Of a stretch of DNA of 64,000 bases, positions 1 to 7,616 are shown piece by piece (the stretch's first letter is position 1; the number at the start of each line of letters is the position of its first letter). The translations under genes were made by a program, and so were the position numbers. Under the pieces are notes generated by a model. The model searched no databases, had not been told where the DNA came from, and saw only the letters and a program-made list of their open reading frames with translations. Source of the stretch: Aquibacillus saliphilus (GTDB lineage: Bacteria; Bacillota; Bacilli; Bacillales; Amphibacillaceae); assembly GCF_020404745.1 (NCBI RefSeq), contig NZ_JAIZAP010000004.1, forward strand, positions 124,001-188,000, read 5' to 3'.

Positions 1-11
1 TTAAAAAGTCT

Positions 12-671
12 TTGAATGATAAACAAGTCATTAATGAATTAGAATTAAACGAATATAAGCATCAAGCAAATCAATTAGAATGTATATCAACTGATGTTAT
101 AGAAGAGTTAGACATAGTTAATTCATGGGGTAATGAAGGCTGGACGCAATACAAAGAAACGTTAAAAGAAAAGTTAAAAGAACACAAATTTAAATTAACT
201 AAAAATATCATTCAACAATTAGAAATTGAATCATTAAAAGTTAAAATGTATAAGTTATTAATAGAGGTTGACGGCATACAGGAACAATTTAAAGATACTA
301 ATATTAAGCAAGGCGATAAATTAACAATGTTTTATATATCAGATTTTGGATCAATTGTAACAAGTAGAATAACATTTGATAGTGTAGTAAATACAACCTA
401 TGCACAATATGACAATGCAGTTAAATTAGTATTTACACCAGAGAAGAAAAGAAAACTACATTATAACTATTTTCATTCTACAATGTTAATTTATAATGGC
501 TGGTATGAATTGCCTACAAATGTATTAAATGAAGTAGAAGAAAGAAACGGCTTTATAGTTACTAGTAGTAAATATCATTCATGTGATAACAAACAATATG
601 ATGAGATATTAAGACATTTTGAACAGCAAGAAATAAAACCGATAGTTAACACGTATAAGCCTACATTTTAG
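12..671 (+). CDS. hypothetical protein, possibly 5'-truncated
   Basis: About 219 aa from the TTG at 12. No SD is visible and the frame stays open to the window edge, so the true start may lie upstream. The protein is rich in Lys, Asn and Glu; the first half looks alpha-helical. I do not recognise the family. It precedes the DUF4942 methyltransferase by about 70 bp and may share its transcript. Confidence 0.6.
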   Translation: MNDKQVINELELNEYKHQANQLECISTDVIEELDIVNSWGNEGWTQYKETLKEKLKEHKFKLTKNIIQQLEIESLKVKMYKLLIEVDGIQEQFKDTNIKQGDKLTMFYISDFGSIVTSRITFDSVVNTTYAQYDNAVKLVFTPEKKRKLHYNYFHSTMLIYNGWYELPTNVLNEVEERNGFIVTSSKYHSCDNKQYDEILRHFEQQEIKPIVNTYKPTF

Positions 672-739
672 GAATAATAAAGTAGTTTTAATAGGTTTCT
701 ACTATATAAAAAACCTTAACTTTTTTAGGAGGTTTGACA

Positions 740-2353
740 GTGTTTAATAATAATATTGATTTTTACCCTACTCCAGATAATATAATTAGACAAATGTTAT
801 CATATATTGATTTTAGAACAATTAAATCAGTATTGGAACCAAGCGCAGGAAAAGGAAATATAGTACAAATGATTGAAAAGAAATTTAATTACAATCAGTC
901 CTATTCTAGAAATAAAAATTATGACATTGACACAATAGAAAAGGATCAAAATTTGCAGCACATATTAAAAGGTAAAAATTATAGACTTGTTCATGATGAT
1001 TTTTTAACATATGATACTTACAAAAAATATGATCTTATTGCTTTAAATCCTCCATTTTCAACAGGTGATAAACATCTATTAAAAGCTATTGATATGCAAC
1101 AAAATGGAGGGGAAATTGTTTGCTTGTTAAATGCGGACACTTTAAAAAATGCTTATAGTAATAGTAGGATTGATTTACTTCAAAAATTAGATAAGTATAA
1201 CGCTACAATCAATTATATTGATAATGGCTTTATGGATGCAGAAAGAAAGACAAACGTACAAGTAGCATTGATTTATATCAACATTCCTAAAATTGATTAC
1301 AGTAGTGTTATACTGGATGATCTGAAACAAGAAGAAGAACAAATTAAAAATAAAACCTATGATAGTAAAGACTTAATACATTCTGATTTTATAGAAGGAA
1401 TCGTACAACAATATAATTTTGAAGTAAAAGCCGGATTAAAACTAATCAGTGAATATAATAATTTAAAGCCGTTAATGTTAAAGAGTTTTAACGATGACAA
1501 CAGACCAGTATTAAACCTACAGTTAGATTATGAGGATAAAGAAGGTAGCAACCTAGAGAATGCCTATATTAAACAAATAAGGTCAAAGTATTGGAATGCT
1601 CTTTTCAATAATGATCAATTTATGGGATTGTTTACAAGTAATTTAAAACGAAAGTATATGGAGCAGGTCGAAGAATTAAAGAATTATGATTTTTCTTTCT
1701 TTAATATTTATTCATTACGAATACAAATAAGTAAAGAAATGATACAAGGAGTAGAAGATACCATTATCAATCTATTCGAGGAATTCAGTCATAAGCATTA
1801 TTATAGTGAGTCATCTAATAATATACACCTATATAACGGCTGGAAAACTAACAAGGCATATAAGATCAATAAAAAGGTAATTATTCCTTTAGCTGGTTTC
1901 CGTGATATGTCGCATTCATGGGGACGATATGAACCAACTTATTATAGTGTTATGGATAAATTAAAAGACATTGAGAAGGTATTTAATTATTTAGATAATG
2001 GGGACACTGAAGAAATAGACATTATACAATCTTTAAAAATGGCTGAACATTATCAAGAATCAAGAAAAGTAGAATTAAAATACTTCTATATAACATTTTA
2101 TAAAAAGGGAACATGTCATATAGAATTTAAAAATATGGAATTGCTGCACAAATTTAATTTGTTTGGATCGCAAAAGAAAAATTGGTTGCCTCCAACATAT
2201 GGCAATGTAAATTATAATGATATGACCAGAGAAGAAAAAGAAATTATAAAAGAGTTTGAAGGGGAAAAATCCTATAATAAAGTTATGGACAATAAACAAT
2301 ATTATATAATGGAGACCAGCGACTTATTAAAACTAACGTCAATTGCAGGATAG
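740..2353 (+). CDS. DUF4942-type class I SAM-dependent DNA methyltransferase
   Basis: 537 aa from GTG 740, which lies 7 nt after AGGAGG; the TTG at 734 is too close to the SD. The N-terminal half has the SAM-binding motif EPSAGKGN near residue 34 and the catalytic NPPF motif near residue 103, typical of N6-adenine methyltransferases. The C-terminal half (HLYNGWKTNKAYKINKKV and neighbours) matches the DUF4942 region found fused to such enzymes on phages and plasmids. No restriction enzyme is adjacent, so it is probably an orphan enzyme protecting phage DNA. Motifs are seen; the role is inferred. Confidence 0.8.
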   Translation: MFNNNIDFYPTPDNIIRQMLSYIDFRTIKSVLEPSAGKGNIVQMIEKKFNYNQSYSRNKNYDIDTIEKDQNLQHILKGKNYRLVHDDFLTYDTYKKYDLIALNPPFSTGDKHLLKAIDMQQNGGEIVCLLNADTLKNAYSNSRIDLLQKLDKYNATINYIDNGFMDAERKTNVQVALIYINIPKIDYSSVILDDLKQEEEQIKNKTYDSKDLIHSDFIEGIVQQYNFEVKAGLKLISEYNNLKPLMLKSFNDDNRPVLNLQLDYEDKEGSNLENAYIKQIRSKYWNALFNNDQFMGLFTSNLKRKYMEQVEELKNYDFSFFNIYSLRIQISKEMIQGVEDTIINLFEEFSHKHYYSESSNNIHLYNGWKTNKAYKINKKVIIPLAGFRDMSHSWGRYEPTYYSVMDKLKDIEKVFNYLDNGDTEEIDIIQSLKMAEHYQESRKVELKYFYITFYKKGTCHIEFKNMELLHKFNLFGSQKKNWLPPTYGNVNYNDMTREEKEIIKEFEGEKSYNKVMDNKQYYIMETSDLLKLTSIAG

Positions 2354-2567
2354 TAACAATTTTAAACACTAAACAAGAAAATGAATCCATATAAGTGATT
2401 GTTAGTGGTTTTAAAACATAATGAATGGTAATGTTCATCAAATTAATCTAATTGCTTATATGGCTTCTATATCCAAATTATAGGCAAAATCAATAAAATA
2501 GAACAAATATTCCCATTTTTGACCTGTTTTTCACTATTTTATGTATTGTACCACTCAAATATTACTG

Positions 2568-2593
2568 TAACAGAAATTGGTTTATATCGCTGG
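2568..2593 (+). promoter_or_regulatory. SPBRE-like element, copy 1
   Basis: TAACAG, 10 nt, then ATATCGCTGG: a perfect match to the consensus. It forms a pair with copy 2, 37 nt away start to start. Confidence 0.75.
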
Positions 2594-2604
2594 CATTATT
2601 CATG

Positions 2605-2630
2605 TAACAGCAAGCCTAAAATATCGCTAG
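2605..2630 (+). promoter_or_regulatory. SPBRE-like element, copy 2
   Basis: TAACAG, 10 nt, then ATATCGCTAG: one mismatch in the second block. Confidence 0.75.
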
Positions 2631-2663
2631 ACTTTTTTACAAAAAATAAAAGGAGTTTTAAAA

Positions 2664-3050
2664 ATGAATATAATTATCTTGAAAAATAATATTGATAACA
2701 AATATAGGTATCTCCAGACTGAAATTAAGAACATACGCCAATCTGAATTTTTTAAAGGTATGCAACAGTTAATCAATCATTACAACAATAGTAAGCAGAC
2801 AGATAAAGCTTATCAATTAAATGAAGCATTAGAGGCTGAAACTCAATTGTCTAATAAGTATATCGAATTAAATAATCTTTATTATGATCGGTTAACATGG
2901 CTTGCTAACTATACAAATAATTCGATTGTGTTAACTGATACCTATAACGGTGACTATTATCATACAATGGCTTATAAGGCTATACATGAGGATTATATAG
3001 ATAAACGTATCCAGAATTTAATTGTAAATAGAATTGATCAGACTGTTTAA
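2664..3050 (+). CDS. hypothetical protein
   Basis: 128 aa, ATG with SD AAAGGAG. Predicted mostly helical, with Tyr- and Asn-rich stretches. Family not recognised. It is the first gene after the paired SPBRE-like elements, so it may be repressed in the prophage. Confidence 0.7.
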   Translation: MNIIILKNNIDNKYRYLQTEIKNIRQSEFFKGMQQLINHYNNSKQTDKAYQLNEALEAETQLSNKYIELNNLYYDRLTWLANYTNNSIVLTDTYNGDYYHTMAYKAIHEDYIDKRIQNLIVNRIDQTV

Positions 3051-3139
3051 AAGTCCTGTTTTATCTTATATAAAAGAGATTATATTATAATGTTGAATGA
3101 ATTAATTTATATAAATATTAAAAAGTTATAATAAAAGGG

Positions 3140-3167
3140 TTTACTTTTATACTGAAAGGTGTATAAT
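3140..3167 (+). promoter_or_regulatory. SigA-type promoter, TTTATAC spacer class
   Basis: -35 TTTACT (3140-3145), 16 nt, -10 TATAAT (3162-3167). The spacer TTTATAC-TG-AAAGGTG recurs at 4680 and 7573. TTATAC and GTATAA form an interrupted palindrome over the spacer and -10. Confidence 0.75.
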
Positions 3168-3214
3168 AGTAAATAAGATAAGTAATTAAATTATAAAAAG
3201 GGAGATGAAATATT

Positions 3215-3481
3215 ATGGAAAAAGTAACAATTGAAAGAAGAAGTAATCACGAACACATTACGGGTAGCGAGTTTAAAGAGGAGTATAATCCAGAACTTGA
3301 AATGAATGACTTAAAAGGCGACATCAAAGAAGCTATCTTTGAATTTGAAGAATTCCACAATTTAAATGGTTTGGAGTTAGAAGAAGATGATCAAGCAATG
3401 GTAAACGATTTAAAGGAATTTGAACAAGGCGATTATGATTTAAATGTAGGTGACTTCTCATACTATATAACAATTGCATAA
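3215..3481 (+). CDS. hypothetical acidic protein
   Basis: 88 aa, ATG with SD GGGAGATG, directly behind the promoter at 3140. Strongly acidic. Family unknown. A switch-like RNA fold follows its stop codon. Confidence 0.7.
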   Translation: MEKVTIERRSNHEHITGSEFKEEYNPELEMNDLKGDIKEAIFEFEEFHNLNGLELEEDDQAMVNDLKEFEQGDYDLNVGDFSYYITIA

Positions 3482-3485
3482 TAAT

Positions 3486-3545
3486 TAGCAGGTTTATTCC
3501 TGCTATGAGGGTATAACCAGTTTATATCTTGATAGCAGGAATAAA
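3486..3545 (+). promoter_or_regulatory. mutually exclusive hairpins (attenuator-like)
   Basis: Hairpin A pairs TAGCAGG (3486-3492) with CCTGCTA (3499-3505). Hairpin B pairs TTTATTCCTGCTAT (3493-3506) with ATAGCAGGAATAAA (3532-3545), 14 perfect base pairs. The two share the CCTGCTA segment, so only one can form. Hairpin B ends about 8 nt before the next SD. No U-tract follows, so a translational or processing switch is likelier than a terminator. Confidence 0.6.
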
Positions 3546-3569
3546 ATTAACAAAGAGGAGTTGAAACGG

Positions 3570-3716
3570 ATGGAATCAACAATAATAGAGGCTATTAAAT
3601 TAAGTGCTGAAGAAAGACAAATGATTGTATCAGGACTAAGTAAATTACATGATAGTGAAATATCACTTTATACAAATGAAGAAATAAGAAAATTAATTGA
3701 TAAATTATTAAAATAA
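3570..3716 (+). CDS. small hypothetical protein
   Basis: 48 aa, ATG with SD AGAGGAG. Helical, beginning MESTIIEAIKLSAEERQ. It lies just downstream of the alternative hairpins. Family unknown. Confidence 0.6.
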   Translation: MESTIIEAIKLSAEERQMIVSGLSKLHDSEISLYTNEEIRKLIDKLLK

Positions 3717-3730
3717 TGGAGGGTTATATT

Positions 3731-3766
3731 ATGTACATCATGACAGACAGGAGGTTTTATTTTTGA
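3731..3766 (+). CDS. possible leader peptide (11 aa)
   Basis: ATG with SD GGAGGG encodes MYIMTDRRFYF. The ORF contains the SD of the next gene, and its TGA overlaps that gene's TTG start, which suggests translational coupling. It may be chance. Confidence 0.3.
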   Translation: MYIMTDRRFYF

Positions 3767-3939
3767 ATGAAACAGAGCAAATATTAGCAGTTAAAGAGTT
3801 AGGTGAAAAGATTGGGTACGGCAACATGATGACAAAAGCATCATCCTTATGGGCGATCAATTTAGAGGATAAGCACGGTATTACAACAGGGAACTTTATT
3901 CCAGCTACTATTAACATGATTAAAGAGAAACATCAGTAA
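3763..3939 (+). CDS. small hypothetical protein
   Basis: 58 aa from TTG 3763 with SD CAGGAGG. Helical with a Gly-containing middle (IGYGNMMTKASSLWA). Family unknown. Its start overlaps the end of the 11-aa leader ORF. Confidence 0.55.
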   Translation: MNETEQILAVKELGEKIGYGNMMTKASSLWAINLEDKHGITTGNFIPATINMIKEKHQ

Positions 3940-4024
3940 CAATATGAGATTGAATTGACACTTGAAAAAGGTCATATCAGAACGCAATTGGATTAATTTT
4001 AAAAAACTAAAGGGAGTGGTTAAA

Positions 4025-4204
4025 ATGAAATTATATAAGGTTGTTAATGGTGAATGGGCTGGATGGTATGGAACATTAGAGAAGTATAATAGAGATAAAA
4101 GCAGAGTTAAGTTGTCTTTTGACGATACGAGTAGTAAAGAACCATTCATGATTAAATGGTATGAAGTGGACGATGTAGAATTGCACAATTATGAAACTGT
4201 TTAA
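4025..4204 (+). CDS. hypothetical small beta-rich protein
   Basis: 59 aa from ATG 4025, chosen because AGGGAGTGG precedes it; the upstream ATG at 3962 has no SD. Beta-rich with Trp and Gly turns (WAGWYGTLEKY), SH3/KOW-like in appearance only. Function unknown. Confidence 0.6.
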   Translation: MKLYKVVNGEWAGWYGTLEKYNRDKSRVKLSFDDTSSKEPFMIKWYEVDDVELHNYETV

Positions 4205-4228
4205 AAGAAGTATTTCAAAAGGGGTGAG

Positions 4229-4474
4229 ATGTTGGATTTATATAACGCTGATTATTACGACTTAGAAGATGAAATGACAGGCACGAATGTTGCTGGTTTA
4301 ATCAAATTGTATAAACGTGAAGATAGGAAATTTTCTGATAAATGTTTAGAGATGGTGGATAATTTAAGTAAATTGAATGAAGAAGGTAAGAAGTCTTTTG
4401 AAAAAGAGTGTGAGTTTCTAAATGGTGGAAGGGTGAAAATTGCATTAAAATTAGCAGATTTGCTAACTAAATAA
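4229..4474 (+). CDS. hypothetical protein
   Basis: About 81 aa. AAGGGGTGAG precedes ATG 4229; the TTG codon right after it would be better spaced. Helical and charged. Family unknown. Confidence 0.6.
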   Translation: MLDLYNADYYDLEDEMTGTNVAGLIKLYKREDRKFSDKCLEMVDNLSKLNEEGKKSFEKECEFLNGGRVKIALKLADLLTK

Positions 4475-4555
4475 AAACGGTTTAAAAAATATAAGCTTAA
4501 AACCTTATATTAAATAATTATAAGTTAATTCACTTATATAGAAGGGAGATATATT

Positions 4556-4645
4556 ATGATAACATTAATGATCGTATTATCGGTAGCTGCAATTGGAATG
4601 ATGGGAGTTAATTTGTGTTTAGGTTTTAAAGGTGGACTTAAATAA
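4556..4645 (+). CDS. small single-span membrane peptide
   Basis: 29 aa, ATG with SD AAGGGAG. Almost all of it is one hydrophobic helix (ITLMIVLSVAAIGMMG), followed by a short positive tail. Probably a membrane peptide; target unknown. Confidence 0.5.
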   Translation: MITLMIVLSVAAIGMMGVNLCLGFKGGLK

Positions 4646-4649
4646 TATT

Positions 4650-4675
4650 AAATATAAATAAAATTATCTTATAAA
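4650..4675 (+). promoter_or_regulatory. AATATAAATAAAATTAT element
   Basis: Degenerate copy of the TATATAAATAAAATTATA core seen at many promoters here. No good -10 follows it. It lies just upstream of the promoter at 4680. Confidence 0.35.
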
Positions 4676-4679
4676 ACAC

Positions 4680-4707
4680 TTGAAATTTATACTCAAAGGT
4701 GTATAAT
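4680..4707 (+). promoter_or_regulatory. SigA-type promoter, TTTATAC spacer class
   Basis: -35 TTGAAA (4680-4685), 16 nt, -10 TATAAT (4702-4707). The spacer is TTTATAC-TC-AAAGGTG, as at 3140 and 7573. It drives the 228-aa gene at 4753. Confidence 0.8.
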
Positions 4708-4752
4708 GAACTTATAGAGTTAAACAAATAAAATAAAGGGAGTTGTTGAAAG

Positions 4753-5439
4753 ATGAACACAATGACTATTAGAACTTTAAAAAATAAGGACTTATCAAAA
4801 ATTCTAGACAGATTTACTGCACATACAGATGCGAGACCCGTTTTAGAATTTGCTTATTTTGATCTTACAAGCTTATGGGCAACCGATTCGCACCAGATGA
4901 TAAAGATTGATAAATCATTTATTGAATACATGGATTCACACTATGCTAATAAAACACATTTTTACAATCCAGATGAACAAACACCATGTGGTACAGATCA
5001 TAACTATCCAGATGTAACAAGGATTTATGAAGGAACTAAAAGTTATCAAAGTGAAGCAATTATTAAATTGGACATCAATCAATTAAGAAATTTTGAGTCA
5101 TTCTTCAAGACAGCAAAAGACGAACTGAAATATAAAAGATATAACTTTTTAACTAAATTTATGGTTGAGGATAATAATGTATTTTTACAAGTGACAAATG
5201 ATCAACAAGAGGTTTGTAAAGAAAAATTAGAATGTGATTCAGAAGTATATAAGGGAAAATTAAATATCAACTTTAATACTAAATATTTATTAAATTCTAT
5301 ACAGTCATTTAAAAAAGCATTACAACTAAGTAATGGTACACATGTAGAAATTGATCTTAAAGGTAGAATGAAGCCTTCAATATGGAGGTTAAACAACGAA
5401 TTAATGGAAACAATGGTTTTACCAGTAAGAACATATTAA
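4753..5439 (+). CDS. hypothetical protein, possibly sliding-clamp-like
   Basis: 228 aa, ATG with SD AGGGAG. A stretch near residues 30-50 (FDLTSLWATDSHQMIKID) resembles the ATDGHR region of DNA polymerase III beta subunits. The length is short for a full clamp (about 370 aa), so it could be a reduced clamp-like protein. The resemblance is weak and the call is tentative. It has its own strong promoter. Confidence 0.6.
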   Translation: MNTMTIRTLKNKDLSKILDRFTAHTDARPVLEFAYFDLTSLWATDSHQMIKIDKSFIEYMDSHYANKTHFYNPDEQTPCGTDHNYPDVTRIYEGTKSYQSEAIIKLDINQLRNFESFFKTAKDELKYKRYNFLTKFMVEDNNVFLQVTNDQQEVCKEKLECDSEVYKGKLNINFNTKYLLNSIQSFKKALQLSNGTHVEIDLKGRMKPSIWRLNNELMETMVLPVRTY

Positions 5440-5442
5440 ATT

Positions 5443-5485
5443 GTCTGCGACAGGCGGTTACGCTTATCAAGGGTTGTCTGTTGTA
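5443..5485 (+). other. GC-richer intergenic segment with repeated TTGTCTG
   Basis: Non-coding stretch clearly less AT-rich than its surroundings. TTGTCTG occurs at both ends, and CTG-CGA-CAG could form a tiny hairpin. Possibly a structured RNA or protein-binding site; no known family recognised. Confidence 0.3.
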
Positions 5486-5523
5486 TATAAAAGAGTTGCT
5501 TTAACAAATGAGGAGGATGTAAT

Positions 5524-5679
5524 TTGAATAAAGAATTTGCTATTGAAACAGCTAAACATTATTCGCAAAGAGATAATATAACTTATTACGTTATTCATGA
5601 TCCATCTTTTGAAGGATATAAGGTTACACCTTTACTGAGTGATAATAACAAGGGCGTAGTGGTGCATCAAACAAGTTAA
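5524..5679 (+). CDS. small hypothetical protein
   Basis: 51 aa from TTG with SD GAGGAGG. Contains TYYVIHDPSFEGYKVTPL. Family unknown. Confidence 0.6.
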   Translation: MNKEFAIETAKHYSQRDNITYYVIHDPSFEGYKVTPLLSDNNKGVVVHQTS

Positions 5680-5708
5680 AACCATATTTATAATAGGAGG
5701 TAATAACA

Positions 5709-5891
5709 ATGTCAAAAAGATTCATCTTAGATTACGCTGAAACTCCATTTCAATGGGTGACAATAGCTGAATGCGATAACGATAAGCAATTACAAAGGTA
5801 TCTAAATGAAGAGAAATCACGCTTTCCACATATGAAGTATAGGCTTATCGATACGGAAAGTTTCAAATATTTGTATCAAGATGTTGTATAA
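5709..5891 (+). CDS. small hypothetical protein
   Basis: 60 aa, ATG with SD AGGAGG. Compact alpha/beta appearance. Family unknown. An SPBRE-like element lies 24 nt after its stop. Confidence 0.65.
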   Translation: MSKRFILDYAETPFQWVTIAECDNDKQLQRYLNEEKSRFPHMKYRLIDTESFKYLYQDVV

Positions 5892-5914
5892 ATCGTTTAT
5901 TGTAATTTTACCTA

Positions 5915-5940
5915 TAACAGATCGATTAGAATATCGCTGC
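5915..5940 (+). promoter_or_regulatory. SPBRE-like element, copy 3
   Basis: TAACAG, 10 nt, ATATCGCTGC: one mismatch at the end. It is intergenic, upstream of a TATATAAATA-type element and the gene at 6001. Confidence 0.75.
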
Positions 5941-5968
5941 TAGTTGTAGGTAAAGACGATTAAATGAT

Positions 5969-5986
5969 TTAAATAAAATTATATAA
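5969..5986 (+). promoter_or_regulatory. TAAATAAAATTATATAA element
   Basis: Partial copy of the conserved promoter core. No clear -35. It precedes the SD of the next gene by a few nt. Confidence 0.3.
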
Positions 5987-6000
5987 GAGGAGTGTTTAAA

Positions 6001-6213
6001 TTGATTAACGTTAAGGATACTGTAAAGGTGGATTACACAAAATTAAATCCAGATGAGTTTCTAGAATTAGATAGACCATACTTACATCAATTGTTTTCTG
6101 GAGTGTATGAAGTGGTGGATATTGATCATGAGTCAATGTATAGTGATATGCCTTATGTATTAGGAGGGTTGAACGATTTTCGCTTTAAAGAAGATGAGTT
6201 GATCCTATTATAA
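6001..6213 (+). CDS. hypothetical acidic protein
   Basis: 70 aa from TTG 6001 (SD AGAGGAGTG); the upstream GTG overlaps the SD. Asp/Glu-rich with VKVDYTKLNPDEF near the start. Possibly beta-rich. Family unknown. Confidence 0.6.
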   Translation: MINVKDTVKVDYTKLNPDEFLELDRPYLHQLFSGVYEVVDIDHESMYSDMPYVLGGLNDFRFKEDELILL

Positions 6214-6232
6214 TAGAAATGGAGTGGTTGAG

Positions 6233-6433
6233 TTGAATAATAAGATTGGTCAAATTTTAGAACGTGCCGGATATATTGGAAAACATGATGAAGAAGGTTT
6301 GATTGATTTATTTTTAGAGTATGTGGACTGTGGATTATTTGCTAATCTGGACTGGGAAGAAGCTAAAAGAGAAATTGAAGATGGGGATATAACCATACAA
6401 GATATTATAAACAATATGAAAAGAGTTGTATAA
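6233..6433 (+). CDS. hypothetical acidic helical protein
   Basis: 66 aa from TTG 6233 (SD GGAGTGG). Its TAA stop codon is the first triplet of an SPBRE-like element. Family unknown. Confidence 0.6.
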   Translation: MNNKIGQILERAGYIGKHDEEGLIDLFLEYVDCGLFANLDWEEAKREIEDGDITIQDIINNMKRVV

Positions 6434-6456
6434 CAGGAGGGGTGAAATATCGTTGA
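6431..6456 (+). promoter_or_regulatory. SPBRE-like element, copy 4 (divergent), containing an RBS and start
   Basis: TAACAG, 10 nt, ATATCGTTGA. The TAA ends the previous gene, the 10-nt spacer contains the SD (GGAGGGG) and the final block contains the TTG start of the next ORF. Confidence 0.6.
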
Positions 6457-6530
6457 ATAAGCCACGGTATCAAAGATTAATACCATCTATTATAGATGCG
6501 ATCAAACAAATGTATAAATTATTAAAATAG
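6453..6530 (+). CDS. small hypothetical peptide (25 aa)
   Basis: TTG start with SD GGAGGGG inside an SPBRE-like element. Sequence is basic and hydrophobic, amphipathic in look (IPSIIDAIKQMYKLL). Function unknown. Confidence 0.45.
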   Translation: MNKPRYQRLIPSIIDAIKQMYKLLK

Positions 6531-6555
6531 GTATTTTAAAAGGAGATGGAGAGAA

Positions 6556-6777
6556 TTGATTAATAAAGAATGGCATGAAGATAATCATCCACTAAAAGGT
6601 TATAAGTGGAGCATACAAGCTGAATATGGAACAGTCTATATTCTAGAAGAAGAATTGTTTGATCGTGTTGAATTTCAACATCTAAATAATCATGAGTACA
6701 AGGTGGCTTATGCAATGGATTTAGGATGGAGATACAATGTGGATAATGGTACATGGTATAGAATTAAAAATCATTAA
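6556..6777 (+). CDS. hypothetical protein
   Basis: 73 aa from TTG with SD AGGAGATGG. Rich in Trp, Tyr and His; beta-rich look. Family unknown. Confidence 0.65.
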   Translation: MINKEWHEDNHPLKGYKWSIQAEYGTVYILEEELFDRVEFQHLNNHEYKVAYAMDLGWRYNVDNGTWYRIKNH

Positions 6778-6821
6778 GTAAAATGACAATTTGATTGATT
6801 ATCAGAGAGGAGTTGTAAGAT

Positions 6822-7028
6822 ATGTACTCACTTGAGGAAGTCATCAAACTCCTAAAAGAAGATCAAACTGCTATATGTGTTTATGGGGAATTAAAAGGCG
6901 AGGAGTTATTTTGGAGTGAAGGTGAATTACATTCTGTAGATGAGGATGGGGTAGGAGGTGCTGTACCAATTAGAAAAAGTGATTTTTACAAATACAGGGA
7001 TACTGAATGGATAATAGAAAGTGATTAA
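6822..7028 (+). CDS. hypothetical protein
   Basis: 68 aa, ATG with SD AGAGGAG. Begins MYSLEEVIKLLKEDQ, then an acidic beta region. A similar opening (short helix with LxExI) occurs in the gene at 19585, so the two may be distant paralogues. Confidence 0.6.
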   Translation: MYSLEEVIKLLKEDQTAICVYGELKGEELFWSEGELHSVDEDGVGGAVPIRKSDFYKYRDTEWIIESD

Positions 7029-7055
7029 AAAACAATTTTTTAGGAGGTAATATTA

Positions 7056-7235
7056 TTGAATATTTATAAAGTTGTTAACGAGGTAAATAAAGATCCTGAT
7101 TCAGAATTCATTAGTGAATGTGGCAAATACACTATAAATAAAGACAGATATAAGATTGAATGGCAACAAGGTAATCCAGTATGGTCATTGTCTATAAAAG
7201 GTTTACCAACAAGTCTAAATTGGATTAAGCGATAG
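7056..7235 (+). CDS. small hypothetical protein
   Basis: 59 aa from TTG with SD AGGAGG. Beta-rich with two Trp. Family unknown. Confidence 0.6.
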   Translation: MNIYKVVNEVNKDPDSEFISECGKYTINKDRYKIEWQQGNPVWSLSIKGLPTSLNWIKR

Positions 7236-7251
7236 GAAGGAGATAATCACA

Positions 7252-7497
7252 TTGACATTATTCGATATTGCAATTGAAGTTAAACCATTGAGAATAGATA
7301 ATTATATACAGACAATAGATGAGTTTACACTTGAATCAATTTTGACTGAATCAGACAGAGGCATATTAACAAAGACGATTTATCATATTGTTAAGAATGA
7401 ATTACAGGCAGCTATTGATATTATGGACAATGAAGGTGATACATTCACCAGAGAAATGCTATATAAGATTGTCAAATTAGTTAATAACAGCGATTAA
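7252..7497 (+). CDS. hypothetical helical protein
   Basis: 81 aa from TTG with SD AGGAGA. Helical. Its last codons (encoding NNSD) form the left part of a divergent SPBRE-like element. Family unknown. Confidence 0.6.
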   Translation: MTLFDIAIEVKPLRIDNYIQTIDEFTLESILTESDRGILTKTIYHIVKNELQAAIDIMDNEGDTFTREMLYKIVKLVNNSD

Positions 7498-7510
7498 TAA
7501 ATATCACTAG
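7485..7510 (+). promoter_or_regulatory. SPBRE-like element, copy 5 (divergent)
   Basis: TAACAG, 10 nt, ATATCACTAG: two mismatches. It overlaps the 3' end of the preceding gene and pairs with copy 6, 45 nt away start to start. Confidence 0.55.
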
Positions 7511-7529
7511 AATAAATCAAATTATCACA

Positions 7530-7555
7530 TAACAGAAAGTTGATTTAATCGCTGT
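7530..7555 (+). promoter_or_regulatory. SPBRE-like element, copy 6
   Basis: TAACAG, 10 nt, TAATCGCTGT. It lies 17 nt upstream of the -35 of the HNH promoter at 7573. Confidence 0.65.
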
Positions 7556-7572
7556 AAAATCTTCATTTTGAG

Positions 7573-7601
7573 TTGTTAATTTATACGCAAAGGTGTATAA
7601 T
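7573..7601 (+). promoter_or_regulatory. SigA-type promoter, TTTATAC spacer class
   Basis: -35 TTGTTA (7573-7578), 17 nt, -10 TATAAT (7596-7601). Spacer TTTATAC-GC-AAAGGTG as at 3140 and 4680. It gives the HNH gene at 7617 its own promoter. Confidence 0.75.
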
Positions 7602-7616
7602 AAAGGAGGAAAATTA

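Larger units (their letters stand above)
2354..2663 (+). other. 310-bp non-coding region with two SPBRE-like elements
   Basis: No convincing gene. It holds two SPBRE-like elements (2568-2593 and 2605-2630). A weak promoter candidate lies just upstream: TTGACC at 2519-2524, 17 nt, then TGTATT at 2542-2547. The elements would sit just downstream of its start, as expected for repressor operators of the following gene. Confidence 0.5.

Noticed and set aside
2075-2299. Leftward 74-aa ORF and the other leftward ORFs (for example 19672-20169, 25499-25822, 26626-27042)
   Set aside because: All are antisense to genes with clear SDs or protein motifs and have no convincing SD of their own.
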